A DNA stretch of 64,000 nucleotides from Streptococcus tangpeifui. Lineage in GTDB: Bacteria > Bacillota > Bacilli > Lactobacillales > Streptococcaceae. The position numbers were made by a program, and so were the translations under genes. Shown one piece after another: positions 27,765 to 38,145 of this stretch; positions within the stretch are counted from its first letter, which is position 1, and each line of letters starts with the position of its first letter. The notes under the pieces were generated by a model, which searched no databases, had not been told where the DNA came from, and saw nothing but the letters and a program-made list of their open reading frames with translations. The stretch is taken from assembly GCF_011038795.1 (NCBI RefSeq), contig NZ_JAAKDU010000008.1, forward strand, positions 29,723-93,722, in the 5' to 3' direction.

Positions 27765-29036
27765 TTAGGTTGGAAAGATTGTAAACTCAGAAGTCACCAT
27801 TTTCTTAAGTAGTTTTTTACCAAGCTGTTCAAGATCTGGCAGCTGGATTGAAGATAAAATTTCAGGTAAATCCAAATAGGATTCTTCCTTTGTTTGATAA
27901 GCCGCTAGCTGATTGGCAAGTTCTTCAATGTCGTCTAAGCTTCTCATAAATTCCCCGTATGCCTCTCGTTTGAGCAAGTCCAAATGTTCCTGATTAAAGT
28001 CAGTGGAGGTGGAGAAAGCCTTTAAAACTGATTTGATATTATTAGCCAGTTTAATGGGTTCCATGGTATCCATGCTCAAAATGACAAATTGAAAACGCGA
28101 AGAGACTTCAATATCGATATCAAAGGAATCATCTAGCAACCCTTGGTCGTACCAATTTTGATACGTTTGACTGGTCCACCCGAAAAGGAGAGAAAAGAAT
28201 AGTCGCAAAGATAACTTTCGTTTAAGTAAGGAGCCATTTTCTTCTGGTAAACGAAAACCAAGTGCTAATTTAGGTTTTGCAACATCTAAATTAATGGAAC
28301 TCCGCTTGATAGGTTTTGTCAAGTTTAATGGAATTTTGTCAACCTTTGTCAACTTAGTAGTAAAGTTTTCTTGAGACTTCTTGATGATGTCAAGAGCTGA
28401 CTCAAGCTTAAAACTTCCAACTAAAAAAAGGGACATATTAGATGATTGATAGTAGCTTTTATGACTGTCCTTAAGCTGTTCTAAGGTGATTTCATTTAAG
28501 CTTTCTCGACTGCCAGCAATATCTTGAGAAAATTTAGTATTAGGATACAAATTTGCTAAAATACCACTGTAAAGTTGGTAGTCAGGGCTGTCAAGGTACA
28601 TGTCAATCTCTTGGACAATAATCTCTTTTTCTCGCTCAAGTGATTTTTTATCAACATTGATTGTCCTGACAAAACTTTGTAAAAGTTGTAAAGCTTTCTG
28701 ATTTTCACCCAGACTGGTAAAATAAAAAACTGTCCTTTCAAAACTGGTAAAAGCATTACTATCGGCTCCCAATTCAGAAAATTTCAGACTAGCATCTTGA
28801 TCATGATCCATTTCAAAAAGTTTATGCTCTAAAAAATGAGCAAGTCCGGCAGGGTACTCCTTAGACCTGTTGTCACTCTTTGACAGCTGCTCGTCAATGG
28901 CACCAAAATTTACCTGAAGTAGGGCAGCCATCTCTTGAAAGTCTGATTTTGGCAGAAGATAGATATTCATGTCATTTTCGAGTTTAGTGGCATACAATGT
29001 TTCTTTGATAGTAGGATAGTCAATTTTTTCCAGCAT
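27765..29036 (-). CDS. M16 family zinc peptidase (YfmH-like, active subunit)
   Basis: A 423-residue peptidase of the M16B (pitrilysin) family. The zinc motif HxxEH is intact as HFLEH (about 67-71), with a downstream Glu in EKEIIVQEIDMY. It forms a pair with the adjacent gene (2-nt gap), which lacks the zinc motif. This is the usual active/inactive subunit layout. Similar pairs lie beside pgsA and rodZ in many Firmicutes. The substrate is unknown; a processing protease is likely. Confidence 0.88.
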   Translation of the reverse strand: MLEKIDYPTIKETLYATKLENDMNIYLLPKSDFQEMAALLQVNFGAIDEQLSKSDNRSKEYPAGLAHFLEHKLFEMDHDQDASLKFSELGADSNAFTSFERTVFYFTSLGENQKALQLLQSFVRTINVDKKSLEREKEIIVQEIDMYLDSPDYQLYSGILANLYPNTKFSQDIAGSRESLNEITLEQLKDSHKSYYQSSNMSLFLVGSFKLESALDIIKKSQENFTTKLTKVDKIPLNLTKPIKRSSINLDVAKPKLALGFRLPEENGSLLKRKLSLRLFFSLLFGWTSQTYQNWYDQGLLDDSFDIDIEVSSRFQFVILSMDTMEPIKLANNIKSVLKAFSTSTDFNQEHLDLLKREAYGEFMRSLDDIEELANQLAAYQTKEESYLDLPEILSSIQLPDLEQLGKKLLKKMVTSEFTIFPT

Positions 29037-29037
29037 C

Positions 29038-30285
29038 TTACTTTTTTCCTTCTAGGTAGTAAACGGCCTGTAAATGAATCTTTCTGGCTAGATGCATAAT
29101 ATCACCTTTATTGACCGCATTAATTTTATCAGGCCAGTTAGAAAAAGTCTCATCCGTTTTGACAAGATATTTTTTATTATAAGTTCTCTCAATTAAAGCT
29201 TTTGGCCAATCTTCTGCCAGATAAAAATTGTTAAGCAGAAGCTGCTTGGTTTCTCGTAAAAGTTGACCAGAAAAGCGGCCTGTTTTCAAATTGTGCCACT
29301 CTTTATTTATCAATCTGAGAGTTTTTTCTCGGTGGCTCTTATCAATACCAGCGTAAACTTGTAGTAAACCTGTATAAGGATGAATTTGACTGGAAATTGA
29401 ATAAGCTAATCCTTCTTTTTCCCTCACTTCTGTAAAGAGACGGGAGTGGGCAAAACCTCCTAGTATACCGTTTAAGACTTGGGCAACTGGAAAATCAACT
29501 TGACCGTAAGTCACAGGTAAAAGATAGCCTAGCTGTAAAATTGACTGATGATCAAAGCGTCGGTCAATTTTTTCTTTTGTGATATTAAGATGCTCTTGAC
29601 TATAGTTGACAAGGTTGTAAAGCTTTCTTGCTTGGAAGGGAAAACGATTGATTTCCTCTAGGGCGGAAGAAGCCTCAAAATTTCCAAAGAGAAAAATATC
29701 TATCTGATCCTCTTTGAGCATTCTTTGAAATTCTTGATAAGCTGTAAAAGAGTTTTCTTGTTCCACCAGATCTACTCTAGCATACTTGGAAATTTTTAAA
29801 TTCTCATCTTGATAAAATAAATCGTAAAGCCCTAACTCACTGATATAGAAAGAGTCTTCTTTGTCAGCTTCAAGATAGGATATCAAATTGGCCTTTTCTA
29901 CATCGAAAATCTTAGATTGAAATTGCTCCAAAGTGATTAAAGGCTTGTAAAGAATAGTATAAAGCATGTCAAAAATTTCATGTTGAAAGGTCTCTTCATT
30001 AAGATAGGCTGGATTAATAAATTCAAGATCTATATCAATGATATGAGCCTTTCCTTTGGTTGACACTCTAGTTGACAAACTAGTTCCATAAAGCTTGGCC
30101 AAGGCTTTACGTAATTTTTGTGAAGTGGGATAGTGAGCATTGGCAGTGGCCAACATTTGGGCAACTAAAACTCTCTTAGCTACTGTTTTTTCTAAATGTT
30201 CACTTGTGAAGCGAAGCGTGATGCGATTGGTTTTAAATTTTTCAGTCTTTATCAGGTGTAGATTGACACCCTCAACAATTTTCAT
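29038..30285 (-). CDS. M16 family protein without zinc motif (YfmF-like)
   Basis: A 415-residue M16-fold protein. No HxxEH motif is present at the expected N-terminal position (SEHLEKTVAKRVLVAQML). The C-terminal M16 part with GGFAHSRLFTEVREKEGLAYSI is kept, the site that in paired M16 enzymes supplies the Arg/Tyr residues. So it is probably the non-catalytic partner of the next gene. It is the first gene of this operon, divergent from yaaA. Confidence 0.85.
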   Translation of the reverse strand: MKIVEGVNLHLIKTEKFKTNRITLRFTSEHLEKTVAKRVLVAQMLATANAHYPTSQKLRKALAKLYGTSLSTRVSTKGKAHIIDIDLEFINPAYLNEETFQHEIFDMLYTILYKPLITLEQFQSKIFDVEKANLISYLEADKEDSFYISELGLYDLFYQDENLKISKYARVDLVEQENSFTAYQEFQRMLKEDQIDIFLFGNFEASSALEEINRFPFQARKLYNLVNYSQEHLNITKEKIDRRFDHQSILQLGYLLPVTYGQVDFPVAQVLNGILGGFAHSRLFTEVREKEGLAYSISSQIHPYTGLLQVYAGIDKSHREKTLRLINKEWHNLKTGRFSGQLLRETKQLLLNNFYLAEDWPKALIERTYNKKYLVKTDETFSNWPDKINAVNKGDIMHLARKIHLQAVYYLEGKK

Positions 30286-30364
30286 GGACTCTCCTCGGGT
30301 CAGTTATTGTCTTAAATTATATCATTTTATGCTATAATATTCTCATTAGAAAGTCGAGGAAACC

Positions 30365-30763
30365 ATGGATTACAAACTGTTTGAGGACTTTATTACTCTA
30401 CAAGCTTTGCTAAAAGATTTACGGATCATCAGAAGCGGTGGAGCTGCTAAGTTTTTTTTGGCAGAGAACATTGTCCTATTTAACGGCCAAGATGAAAAAA
30501 GACGAGGCAAAAAATTGCGGATCGGTGATAACATCAGTCTGCCTGAACAAAATTTAATCATCAATTTGGTTCAACCCAGTCCTGAGGAACTCGCTCAACA
30601 CCAAGAGGATGAGGCTGAAAAAGAAAGAGTTGCTGCCTTGGTCAAAAAAATGAATCAGAAAACGGCTAAGAAACAGAAACAAGGAAATTCCAAAGGCAAT
30701 CAGTCAGCAAAAGGGAACTCTAAAAAGTCTGTTCGTAAGCCTGTTCGCTTCCCTGGTACCTAA
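30365..30763 (+). CDS. yaaA: S4-domain RNA-binding protein YaaA
   Basis: A 132-residue protein. The N-terminal S4 domain (about 1-70, [26 protein letters not shown] cut by the usual Gly-Gly) is followed by a basic Lys/Gln/Asn-rich tail that looks disordered. It is the usual upstream neighbour of recF in Firmicutes and ends 1 nt before the recF start. It probably binds rRNA or ribosome intermediates; the role is not established. Confidence 0.88.
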   Translation: MDYKLFEDFITLQALLKDLRIIRSGGAAKFFLAENIVLFNGQDEKRRGKKLRIGDNISLPEQNLIINLVQPSPEELAQHQEDEAEKERVAALVKKMNQKTAKKQKQGNSKGNQSAKGNSKKSVRKPVRFPGT

Positions 30764-30764
30764 G

Positions 30765-31859
30765 ATGTGGTTAGAATCTATCTCTCTCAAAAATTTCCGC
30801 AATTATTCTGAAATGACAGCTGAATTTTCCAGCGGTCTCAATATTTTCCTCGGTCAAAATGCTCAAGGCAAGACTAACTTTCTCGAAGCTATTTATTTTC
30901 TTGCTCTAACTCGCAGTCATAGGACTCATTGGGACAAGGAACTAATAAATTTTCACGCCAAGGGACTCTCTGTCTCAGGGCTTTTAAGACGGACGAGCGG
31001 TAAGCTTCCCCTAGAGATCAATTTGTCTGATAAGGGACGAATTACTAAAGTTAACTACCTTAAACAAGCGAAATTATCCGATTACATTGGCAACATGACT
31101 GTGGTTCTCTTTGCTCCTGAAGATTTACAGCTGGTCAAGGGAGCTCCTAGTTTACGACGAAAATTTTTAGATATAGATTTGGGACAAATAAAGCCTGTTT
31201 ACTTATCAGATTTATCTAATTATAATCATGTTTTAAAACAGCGAAATTCCTATCTCAAGACAGCGGAGATTGTTGACAAAGATTATTTAGCCGTCATTGA
31301 TGAGCAATTGGCTGATTTTGGAAGTCGGGTGATGGAGCATCGTTATCAGTTTGTCCAAAATTTGACTTTAGAAGCAGATAAACACCACCATATTATTTCC
31401 AATCAGCTGGAACACCTAAAAATTTCCTATCAATCATCAGTTAAGTTTCAAGAACCAGCTGATATAAAGCAAAATTTCTTAGAACAGTTAGCGAAGTCTT
31501 TTAGCCGCGATAGTTTTAAAAAAAATACGGGTGTAGGTCCGCACCGAGATGATCTAGCTTTTTTTATCAATGATATGAATGCCTCCTTTGGCAGTCAAGG
31601 CCAGCAGCGTAGCTTAATTCTATCTCTAAAACTAGCAGAAATCGAATTGATCAAGGGAACGACGGGAGATACTCCGATCCTCTTACTTGATGATGTCATG
31701 AGTGAGCTTGACAATAACCGTCAACTTCGTTTACTTGATGGCATTAAGGAGAATGTTCAAACCTTTATCACCACAACCAGTTTAGACCATTTACAGAGGC
31801 TACCAGATAACTTAAAAATCTTCACAGTTGACAAGGGAACTATAAAAACCACCGAGTGA
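30765..31859 (+). CDS. recF: DNA replication and repair protein RecF
   Basis: A 364-residue SMC-like ATPase that helps load RecA at gapped DNA with RecO and RecR. Walker A is [14 protein letters not shown] (about 30-37), the signature is [16 protein letters not shown] (about 273-288) and Walker B is [13 protein letters not shown]. The length is normal. The stop codon lies inside its own terminator stem. It is separated from dnaA-dnaN by about 12.5 kb, as in other streptococci. Confidence 0.96.
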   Translation: MWLESISLKNFRNYSEMTAEFSSGLNIFLGQNAQGKTNFLEAIYFLALTRSHRTHWDKELINFHAKGLSVSGLLRRTSGKLPLEINLSDKGRITKVNYLKQAKLSDYIGNMTVVLFAPEDLQLVKGAPSLRRKFLDIDLGQIKPVYLSDLSNYNHVLKQRNSYLKTAEIVDKDYLAVIDEQLADFGSRVMEHRYQFVQNLTLEADKHHHIISNQLEHLKISYQSSVKFQEPADIKQNFLEQLAKSFSRDSFKKNTGVGPHRDDLAFFINDMNASFGSQGQQRSLILSLKLAEIELIKGTTGDTPILLLDDVMSELDNNRQLRLLDGIKENVQTFITTTSLDHLQRLPDNLKIFTVDKGTIKTTE

Positions 31860-31876
31860 AATCGGTGGTTTTCTTG
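31845..31876 (+). terminator. Terminator of yaaA-recF
   Basis: AAAACCACCGA and TCGGTGGTTTT form a perfect 11-bp stem with a 6-nt loop followed by TTCTTG. It overlaps the recF stop codon. Confidence 0.85.
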
Positions 31877-31936
31877 TGTTTTTAAGAGTCTGATACAAAA
31901 GTCCAGACTCGTTAGCATTGTTCTAGATTTACTAGA

Positions 31937-32136
31937 TTGACGCAGTGGTTGGGGATAAGACTTGTTGGCTATGCCAAGAAGTCTTACCCCTGCACAGTTC
32001 ATTAGGTGCTTTAATACCAATGAACCACTGCTGATTGGGTTTTTCTGTAACTGGAGCTTCTTAGTTTTTAAGCGCCCTCCTAAACAGTCTACAAGACTGT
32101 TTGAGAAAACCAATATCAAACTGTGCGGAGGTGGGA
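31937..32136. repeat. Mosaic palindromic intergenic repeat, copy A
   Basis: It begins CGCAGTGGTTGGGG and continues into an imperfect hairpin (GATAAGACTTGTTGGC..GCCAAGAAGTCTTACC). Then come GCACAGTTCATT..AATGAACCACTGC and a GCGCCCTCCTAAACAGTCTAC palindrome, ending near AACTGTGCGGAGGTGGG. The same modules occur at 35034-35211 and in part at 43301-43394 and 47270-47350. No coding potential is seen. The rest of the gap up to 32563 holds a GAGTGGGAC-type element (32240-32298), a small hairpin (32450-32474) and nothing else I recognise. Confidence 0.7.
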
Positions 32137-32563
32137 TTGAAATGCTCCAGTGGATTTTGGCAGTCTGGGGATAGACTGCCAAAGCCTGCCACCTAAAAAT
32201 AAGAAAGTGGCAGAGGCTTGATCCTTAAAACGGGAGAGAGCAAAATCAAAGTCATGATTTTATCACGATTTACTGATTGAGTCCCACTCTCAACTTGACA
32301 AAACTGTAAAGAAACAAGCTAACTCAGAAAACCTTAGTAAAGTATCCAATGTTCGAGGGACTTTCGTGATCTTGTACTTTTCTTATCTTTTTCTTCTGCT
32401 ACAACAGGTAATCTTTTTTAATCACTTCACTAAGCTTAAGAAAGCCCTGTAGCCTCAATAACTTTTAGAGGCTTGTTTTATTCCGTTGACTAGAGCAGAA
32501 AATGCATACAATAAAGACACTAATACTACTATAAGTATTCATAATATAAAAATAACTTCATAA

Positions 32564-32864
32564 TTAATTAGTTAAAGAATCTCCTGATTTATATTCTAAA
32601 ATCATACCGCTTACGCCTTCCATAACACCGTCAGCAATGACTTTGAAAATAATAATCTCTTACCAACTCTCGGAATGACAACGAGCAAAGCACAATCGTC
32701 AGCGGTTGAGCCTGCACCTTGAACCGCACCAATACTACCATTAGTGACCATGACTCTAATCACTCTTCTTCCTTCAACATTACTGCTGTTCGTTTTTGAA
32801 GGCGCAATTGATTCTGCTAATTAAAATAATCAAAAAACATTGTATCTGATATAGGTGTATTCAT
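32564..32864 (-). pseudogene. Decayed small gene with two frameshifts
   Basis: On the minus strand an ATG at 32864 behind AAAGAGA opens MNTPISDTMFFDYFN and then meets a stop. A one-base shift gives LAESIAPSKTNSSNVEGR, RVIRVMVTNGSIGAVQGAG and STADDCALLVVIPRVGK. A second shift gives EIIIFKVIADGVMEGVSGM then ILEYKSGDSLTN and a stop at 32564. Joined, they make a coherent protein of about 100 residues. I do not recognise the family. It lies between the guaB terminator and a repeat region. Confidence 0.6.
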
Positions 32865-32904
32865 AAAAAATCTCTTTAGTAAATATTAGTGTATTTAGAC
32901 ATCA

Positions 32905-32946
32905 AAACATCCGATTCCTGCGTATTTAGGAATCGGATGTTTCTGC
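32905..32946 (-). terminator. Terminator of guaB
   Basis: AAACATCCGATTCC (32905-32918) and GGAATCGGATGTTT (32929-32942) form a perfect 14-bp stem. On the minus strand it is followed by TTTTGATG. It lies about 100 nt past the guaB stop. Confidence 0.8.
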
Positions 32947-33045
32947 TTTTGTTTTACTTTTAATTAACTATCATCATGCCTTCTATTTTCATAAAGGTAG
33001 TTAATTAGAGTAATAACTTTATTTTTATAATATCTCGTTTCTTTT

Positions 33046-34569
<1,524 letters not shown>

Positions 34570-34585
34570 TTATTATTAGTATAAT

Positions 34586-34613
34586 ATCATATCATGCTTT
34601 AAAAATTTGTCAA
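34586..34613 (-). promoter_or_regulatory. Predicted guaB promoter
   Basis: On the minus strand a perfect -35 TTGACA (34608-34613) and -10 TATGAT (34586-34591) are 16 nt apart, about 60 nt upstream of the guaB ATG. Confidence 0.7.
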
Positions 34614-34840
34614 TAAAATTTTAAGGGAAAACTATAAAAAAACTGGCCCTGTTTTGGTCCAGTAGATAGGAGAATTTGATGTTTAAAAAGGAAGCGTGAA
34701 GAGCTTAAAAATTGAAAATTTTGGTTCTCATCACGCCCTAGTTTCAAGGTGATGACCTGAAACGTTCTCTCCCAAGCCGTTTTTGACACTTGCTTTGCAA
34801 GCTTCATTTCTTGACTTAAACAGGTCTCCCAGACCTTTTT

Positions 34841-34860
34841 AACCCACCTCCGCACAGCTC
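34841..34860. repeat. Fragment of the palindromic intergenic repeat
   Basis: ACCCACCTCCGCACAGCTC is the reverse complement of the right end of copy A (CTGTGCGGAGGTGGG near 32119). The surrounding stretch 34614-35030 shows no gene and no other element I can name. Confidence 0.45.
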
Positions 34861-35033
34861 AAAAGATCCAGGGAACCTTTTGAGATCTGAAATAAGATGA
34901 ACGATGGTCATCACATTCGTTTAGTTTTTCCGGTTTAGCCTTGTGGCAAAAGGAAAGCCAACCAGCAGCGGGTTCATTAAGGCTGGGGAAAAAGTATTCC
35001 AGTCTTCTATCTTTTTGCAGTAATAACAGTTTA

Positions 35034-35211
35034 ACACAGTGGTTGATTGGAGGTCCTTATCTCGGGGCGCATTCCTATTTCAGGCGCCCCCTTAAACAGT
35101 CTACTGGACTGTTTAACTACCACGCAAGTGCTAGCGGTCACCCTAATCAACTGTGTAGGGGCAAAAGACTTGTTGACTAGGCCAAGAAGTCTTGTCCCCA
35201 ACCACTGCGCT
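35034..35211. repeat. Mosaic palindromic intergenic repeat, copy B
   Basis: The most complete copy. ACACAGTGGTTGATTGG opens it, and CCTAATCAACTGTGT closes the first module as an inverted partner. A central palindrome AAACAGTCTACTGGACTGTTT lies between them. A second module follows (GGGGCAAAAGACTTGTTG..CCAAGAAGTCTTGTCCCC), ending CCAACCACTGCG, the inverse of the start of copy A. It is non-coding and lies between guaB and trpS. Confidence 0.7.
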
Positions 35212-35239
35212 AAGAATTTATTCCAAAATAAGAAGACTG

Positions 35240-35266
35240 GACGAGTTCTGGCCAGCCTCTGTATTT
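35240..35266 (-). terminator. Weak terminator-like hairpin after trpS
   Basis: AGACTGG and CCAGCCT can pair (with one G:T) just downstream of the trpS stop. On the minus strand no long T-run follows, so the call is tentative. Confidence 0.35.
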
Positions 35267-35267
35267 T

Positions 35268-36293
35268 CTATTTAAAGTAATTGAGACCCATAGCTGACTT
35301 AACATCATCTAAGGTTTGGGCAGCAGCTTGACGTGCTGCTTGGCTTCCTTTTTCTAACATGCGATAGACCTCGCCCATATCCTTTGCAAACTCCAAACGG
35401 CGTTCACGAATAGGCCCTAGCTCACGCTCCAAGATTTCAAGTAAGTAGCGCTTAGTCTTAACATCTCCCAGACCACCAGCTTGATAATGCTCTTTCATGG
35501 CTTGAATATCTGCTTGATCTTTTTCACGTCCAAAGACATCTAAATAATGGAAGACCATATTTCCTTCGATCCTTCCGGGATCTTCAACTTTGATATGATT
35601 GGGATCAGTATACATACTCATGACCTTTTTCTTGAGTGTGTCAGCATCATCAGCCAGATAGATACCATTGCCCAAAGACTTGGACATTTTAGCATTTCCA
35701 TCAAGACCTTGCAGTCGGCCAGCCGCTTCATTTTCAGGATAGATGCCTTCTGGCTCGACTAGAACATCACAATCATAGGTATGGTTAAAACTGCGGACAA
35801 TCTCGCGTGTCTGTTCAATCATCGGCTTCTGGTCAGTTCCGACAGGAACTAGGTTGGCTTTAAAGGCTGTGATATCAGCTGCTTGGGCAATAGGATAAAC
35901 CAAAAAACCTGTTGGAATGGACTCCCCAAAGCCTTTTTGGGCAATCTCTGTCTTGACAGTCGGATTGCGTTCCAAACGGCTTAGAGATACCAAGTTCATG
36001 TAGTACATGGACAATTCAGCTAATTCAGGAATCTGACTTTGGATAAAAATAGTTGATTTTTCTGGATCCAGACCGGCTGCCAAATAATCTAGCGCTACGT
36101 TTCCTACAGATTCCACAATAGTTTGAGGGTCTTTAGCATGATCTGTCAGAGCTTGTTGATCTGCTAAAAAGACAAACATCTGGTATTTTTCTTCATTTTG
36201 TAGACGCACACGGTTTTGCAAGCTACCAACATAGTGACCGATATGTAATTTACCAGTTGGTCTATCTCCGGTTAAAATAATAGGTTTTGTCAT
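35268..36293 (-). CDS. trpS: Tryptophanyl-tRNA synthetase
   Basis: A 341-residue class I synthetase charging tRNA-Trp. The HIGH motif is [12 protein letters not shown] (about 12-23) and the KMSKS motif is [11 protein letters not shown] (about 200). The length is typical of the Firmicutes type. It is divergent from the ABC-F gene. The short upstream region shows no T-box leader. Confidence 0.96.
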   Translation of the reverse strand: MTKPIILTGDRPTGKLHIGHYVGSLQNRVRLQNEEKYQMFVFLADQQALTDHAKDPQTIVESVGNVALDYLAAGLDPEKSTIFIQSQIPELAELSMYYMNLVSLSRLERNPTVKTEIAQKGFGESIPTGFLVYPIAQAADITAFKANLVPVGTDQKPMIEQTREIVRSFNHTYDCDVLVEPEGIYPENEAAGRLQGLDGNAKMSKSLGNGIYLADDADTLKKKVMSMYTDPNHIKVEDPGRIEGNMVFHYLDVFGREKDQADIQAMKEHYQAGGLGDVKTKRYLLEILERELGPIRERRLEFAKDMGEVYRMLEKGSQAARQAAAQTLDDVKSAMGLNYFK

Positions 36294-36464
36294 ATTAATT
36301 TCTTCTCTCTTTTTTCTTTCAATAGCTCTTTAGATTATATCATAAATCCTTAGTAAAAGGCCGACTCCTTTTTGTCTTTGACTTGTCATCTACTTTAGAT
36401 TGAAAAATCACCCTATTTCTAGTAGAATGAGAACACGTATTATAAAGAATAAAGAGGTAACACT

Positions 36465-38084
36465 TTGCTTACAGTATCAGACATTTCTCTGCGTTTTAGC
36501 GACCGGAAGCTTTTCGACAACGTCAATATTAACTTTACAGCTGGCAATACTTATGGCCTGATTGGGGCTAATGGAGCCGGTAAATCAACTTTTCTCAAGA
36601 TTTTGGCCGGTGACATTGAGCCAACTACGGGCCATGTTTCTCTTGGTCCTAATGAACGCCTCTCTGTCCTTCGGCAAAATCACTTTGACTACGAAGAAGA
36701 GCGGGCTATTGATGTTGTTATCATGGGTAATGAACAGCTCTACAAGGTTATGAAGGAGAAGGATGCCATCTATATGAAACCTGATTTTTCCGAAGAAGAT
36801 GGGGTCCGTGCAGCGGAGTTAGAAGGTACTTTTGCAGAACTTGGCGGCTGGGAAGCTGAAAGTGAAGCCTCGCAGCTCCTTCAAAACCTCAATATACCAG
36901 AAGATTTCCATTATCAAAACATGAGCGAACTGGCTAATGGTGATAAGGTCAAGGTGCTCCTAGCCAAGGCTCTCTTTGGTAAGCCAGATGTTCTGCTTTT
37001 GGACGAACCGACCAATGGGCTTGATATTCAGTCTATTTCTTGGCTGGAAGATTTTTTGATCGACTTTGAAAATACCGTTATTGTGGTTTCCCATGATCGT
37101 CACTTTTTAAATAAAGTTTGCACCCACATGGCTGACCTTGACTTCGGTAAGATTCAGATCTATGTTGGTAATTACGATTTTTGGAAAGAATCTTCCGAAC
37201 TGGCTGCTAAGCTACAGGCAGATCGCAATGCCAAGGCCGAAGAGAAGATTAAAGAATTGCAAGAATTTGTAGCTCGTTTCTCAGCTAATGCTTCTAAATC
37301 CAAACAGGCGACCTCTCGTAAGAAAATGCTGGATAAGATTGAGCTAGAAGAAATTGTTCCATCCAGCCGAAAATATCCTTTTATCAGTTTTAAATCTGAA
37401 CGAGAAATTGGTAATGATCTTTTGACTGTGGAAAATCTATCGGTTACCGTTGATGGAGAAAAAATTCTCGATAACATTAGTTTCATCCTGCGTCCAGGTG
37501 ATAAAACAGCTCTGATTGGCCAAAATGATATTCAAACCACAGCTTTGATTCGAGCTTTGATGGGCGAAATTGAGTACGAAGGGAGTATTAAATGGGGCGT
37601 AACAACTAGTCGCTCTTATTTACCAAAAGATAATTCAAAAGATTTTGCATCTGGAGAATCTATTCTTGAATGGCTGCGTCAGTTTGCTTCTAAAGAGGAA
37701 GATGACAACACCTTCCTGCGTGGATTCTTGGGACGTATGCTTTTCTCAGGCGACGAGGTTAACAAGTCTGTCAATGTCCTATCAGGTGGAGAAAAGGTGC
37801 GCGTGATGTTATCCAAGCTCATGCTTCTTAAATCCAATGTTCTTGTCTTAGATGATCCAACCAACCACTTGGACTTGGAGTCTATTTCCAGCCTCAATGA
37901 TGGTCTGAGAGATTTTAAGGAATCTATTATTTTTGCCAGCCACGATCATGAATTCATTCAAACCTTAGCAAATCATATTGTTGTCATTTCTAAAAATGGG
38001 GTGATCGACCGAATTGATGAAACTTATGATGAATTCTTGGCTAATGAAGAAGTTCAAGCTAAGGTTCAAGATTTGTGGAAATAA
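36465..38084 (+). CDS. ABC-F family ATPase with one degenerate ATP site
   Basis: A 539-residue cytosolic ABC-F protein (two ABC domains, no transmembrane part), of the kind that acts on ribosomes. The TTG start has AAAGAGG 7 nt upstream. Domain 1 has Walker A GANGAGKS (35-42) and Walker B LLLDE (177-181), but its signature is LANGDK (156-161). Domain 2 has a good signature LSGGE (439-443), but its Walker A reads GQNDIQTT (352-359, no Lys) and its Walker B ends LDD (462-464, Asp for the catalytic Glu). The linker (about 235-300) is charged. YbiT-like assignment is likely; no resistance role is implied. Confidence 0.85.
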   Translation: MLTVSDISLRFSDRKLFDNVNINFTAGNTYGLIGANGAGKSTFLKILAGDIEPTTGHVSLGPNERLSVLRQNHFDYEEERAIDVVIMGNEQLYKVMKEKDAIYMKPDFSEEDGVRAAELEGTFAELGGWEAESEASQLLQNLNIPEDFHYQNMSELANGDKVKVLLAKALFGKPDVLLLDEPTNGLDIQSISWLEDFLIDFENTVIVVSHDRHFLNKVCTHMADLDFGKIQIYVGNYDFWKESSELAAKLQADRNAKAEEKIKELQEFVARFSANASKSKQATSRKKMLDKIELEEIVPSSRKYPFISFKSEREIGNDLLTVENLSVTVDGEKILDNISFILRPGDKTALIGQNDIQTTALIRALMGEIEYEGSIKWGVTTSRSYLPKDNSKDFASGESILEWLRQFASKEEDDNTFLRGFLGRMLFSGDEVNKSVNVLSGGEKVRVMLSKLMLLKSNVLVLDDPTNHLDLESISSLNDGLRDFKESIIFASHDHEFIQTLANHIVVISKNGVIDRIDETYDEFLANEEVQAKVQDLWK

Positions 38085-38089
38085 AACAA

Positions 38090-38130
38090 TTAAAGAGTCT
38101 GATGCTAGAAAGTATTCAGGCTCTTTAAAA
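38090..38130 (+). terminator. Terminator of the ABC-F gene
   Basis: AAAGAGTCTGA (38092-38102) and TCAGGCTCTTT (38116-38126) form an 11-bp stem with one G:T-type mismatch, followed by AAAATAAGG. There is no strong T-run, so it may be partial. Confidence 0.5.
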
Positions 38131-38145
38131 TAAGGAAAGTTTATT

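Noticed and set aside
31757..32182. Minus-strand open frame after recF
   Set aside because: It runs through the recF terminator and repeat copy A, so the openness comes from repeat structure rather than a gene.
34610..34855. Minus-strand open frame between guaB and trpS
   Set aside because: It lies downstream of the trpS side and over the guaB promoter, has no ribosome site, and shows no family resemblance.
36294..36464. T-box leader for trpS
   Set aside because: The intergenic stretch is too short and has no T-box sequence (TGGNACCGCG type) or large antiterminator on the minus strand.
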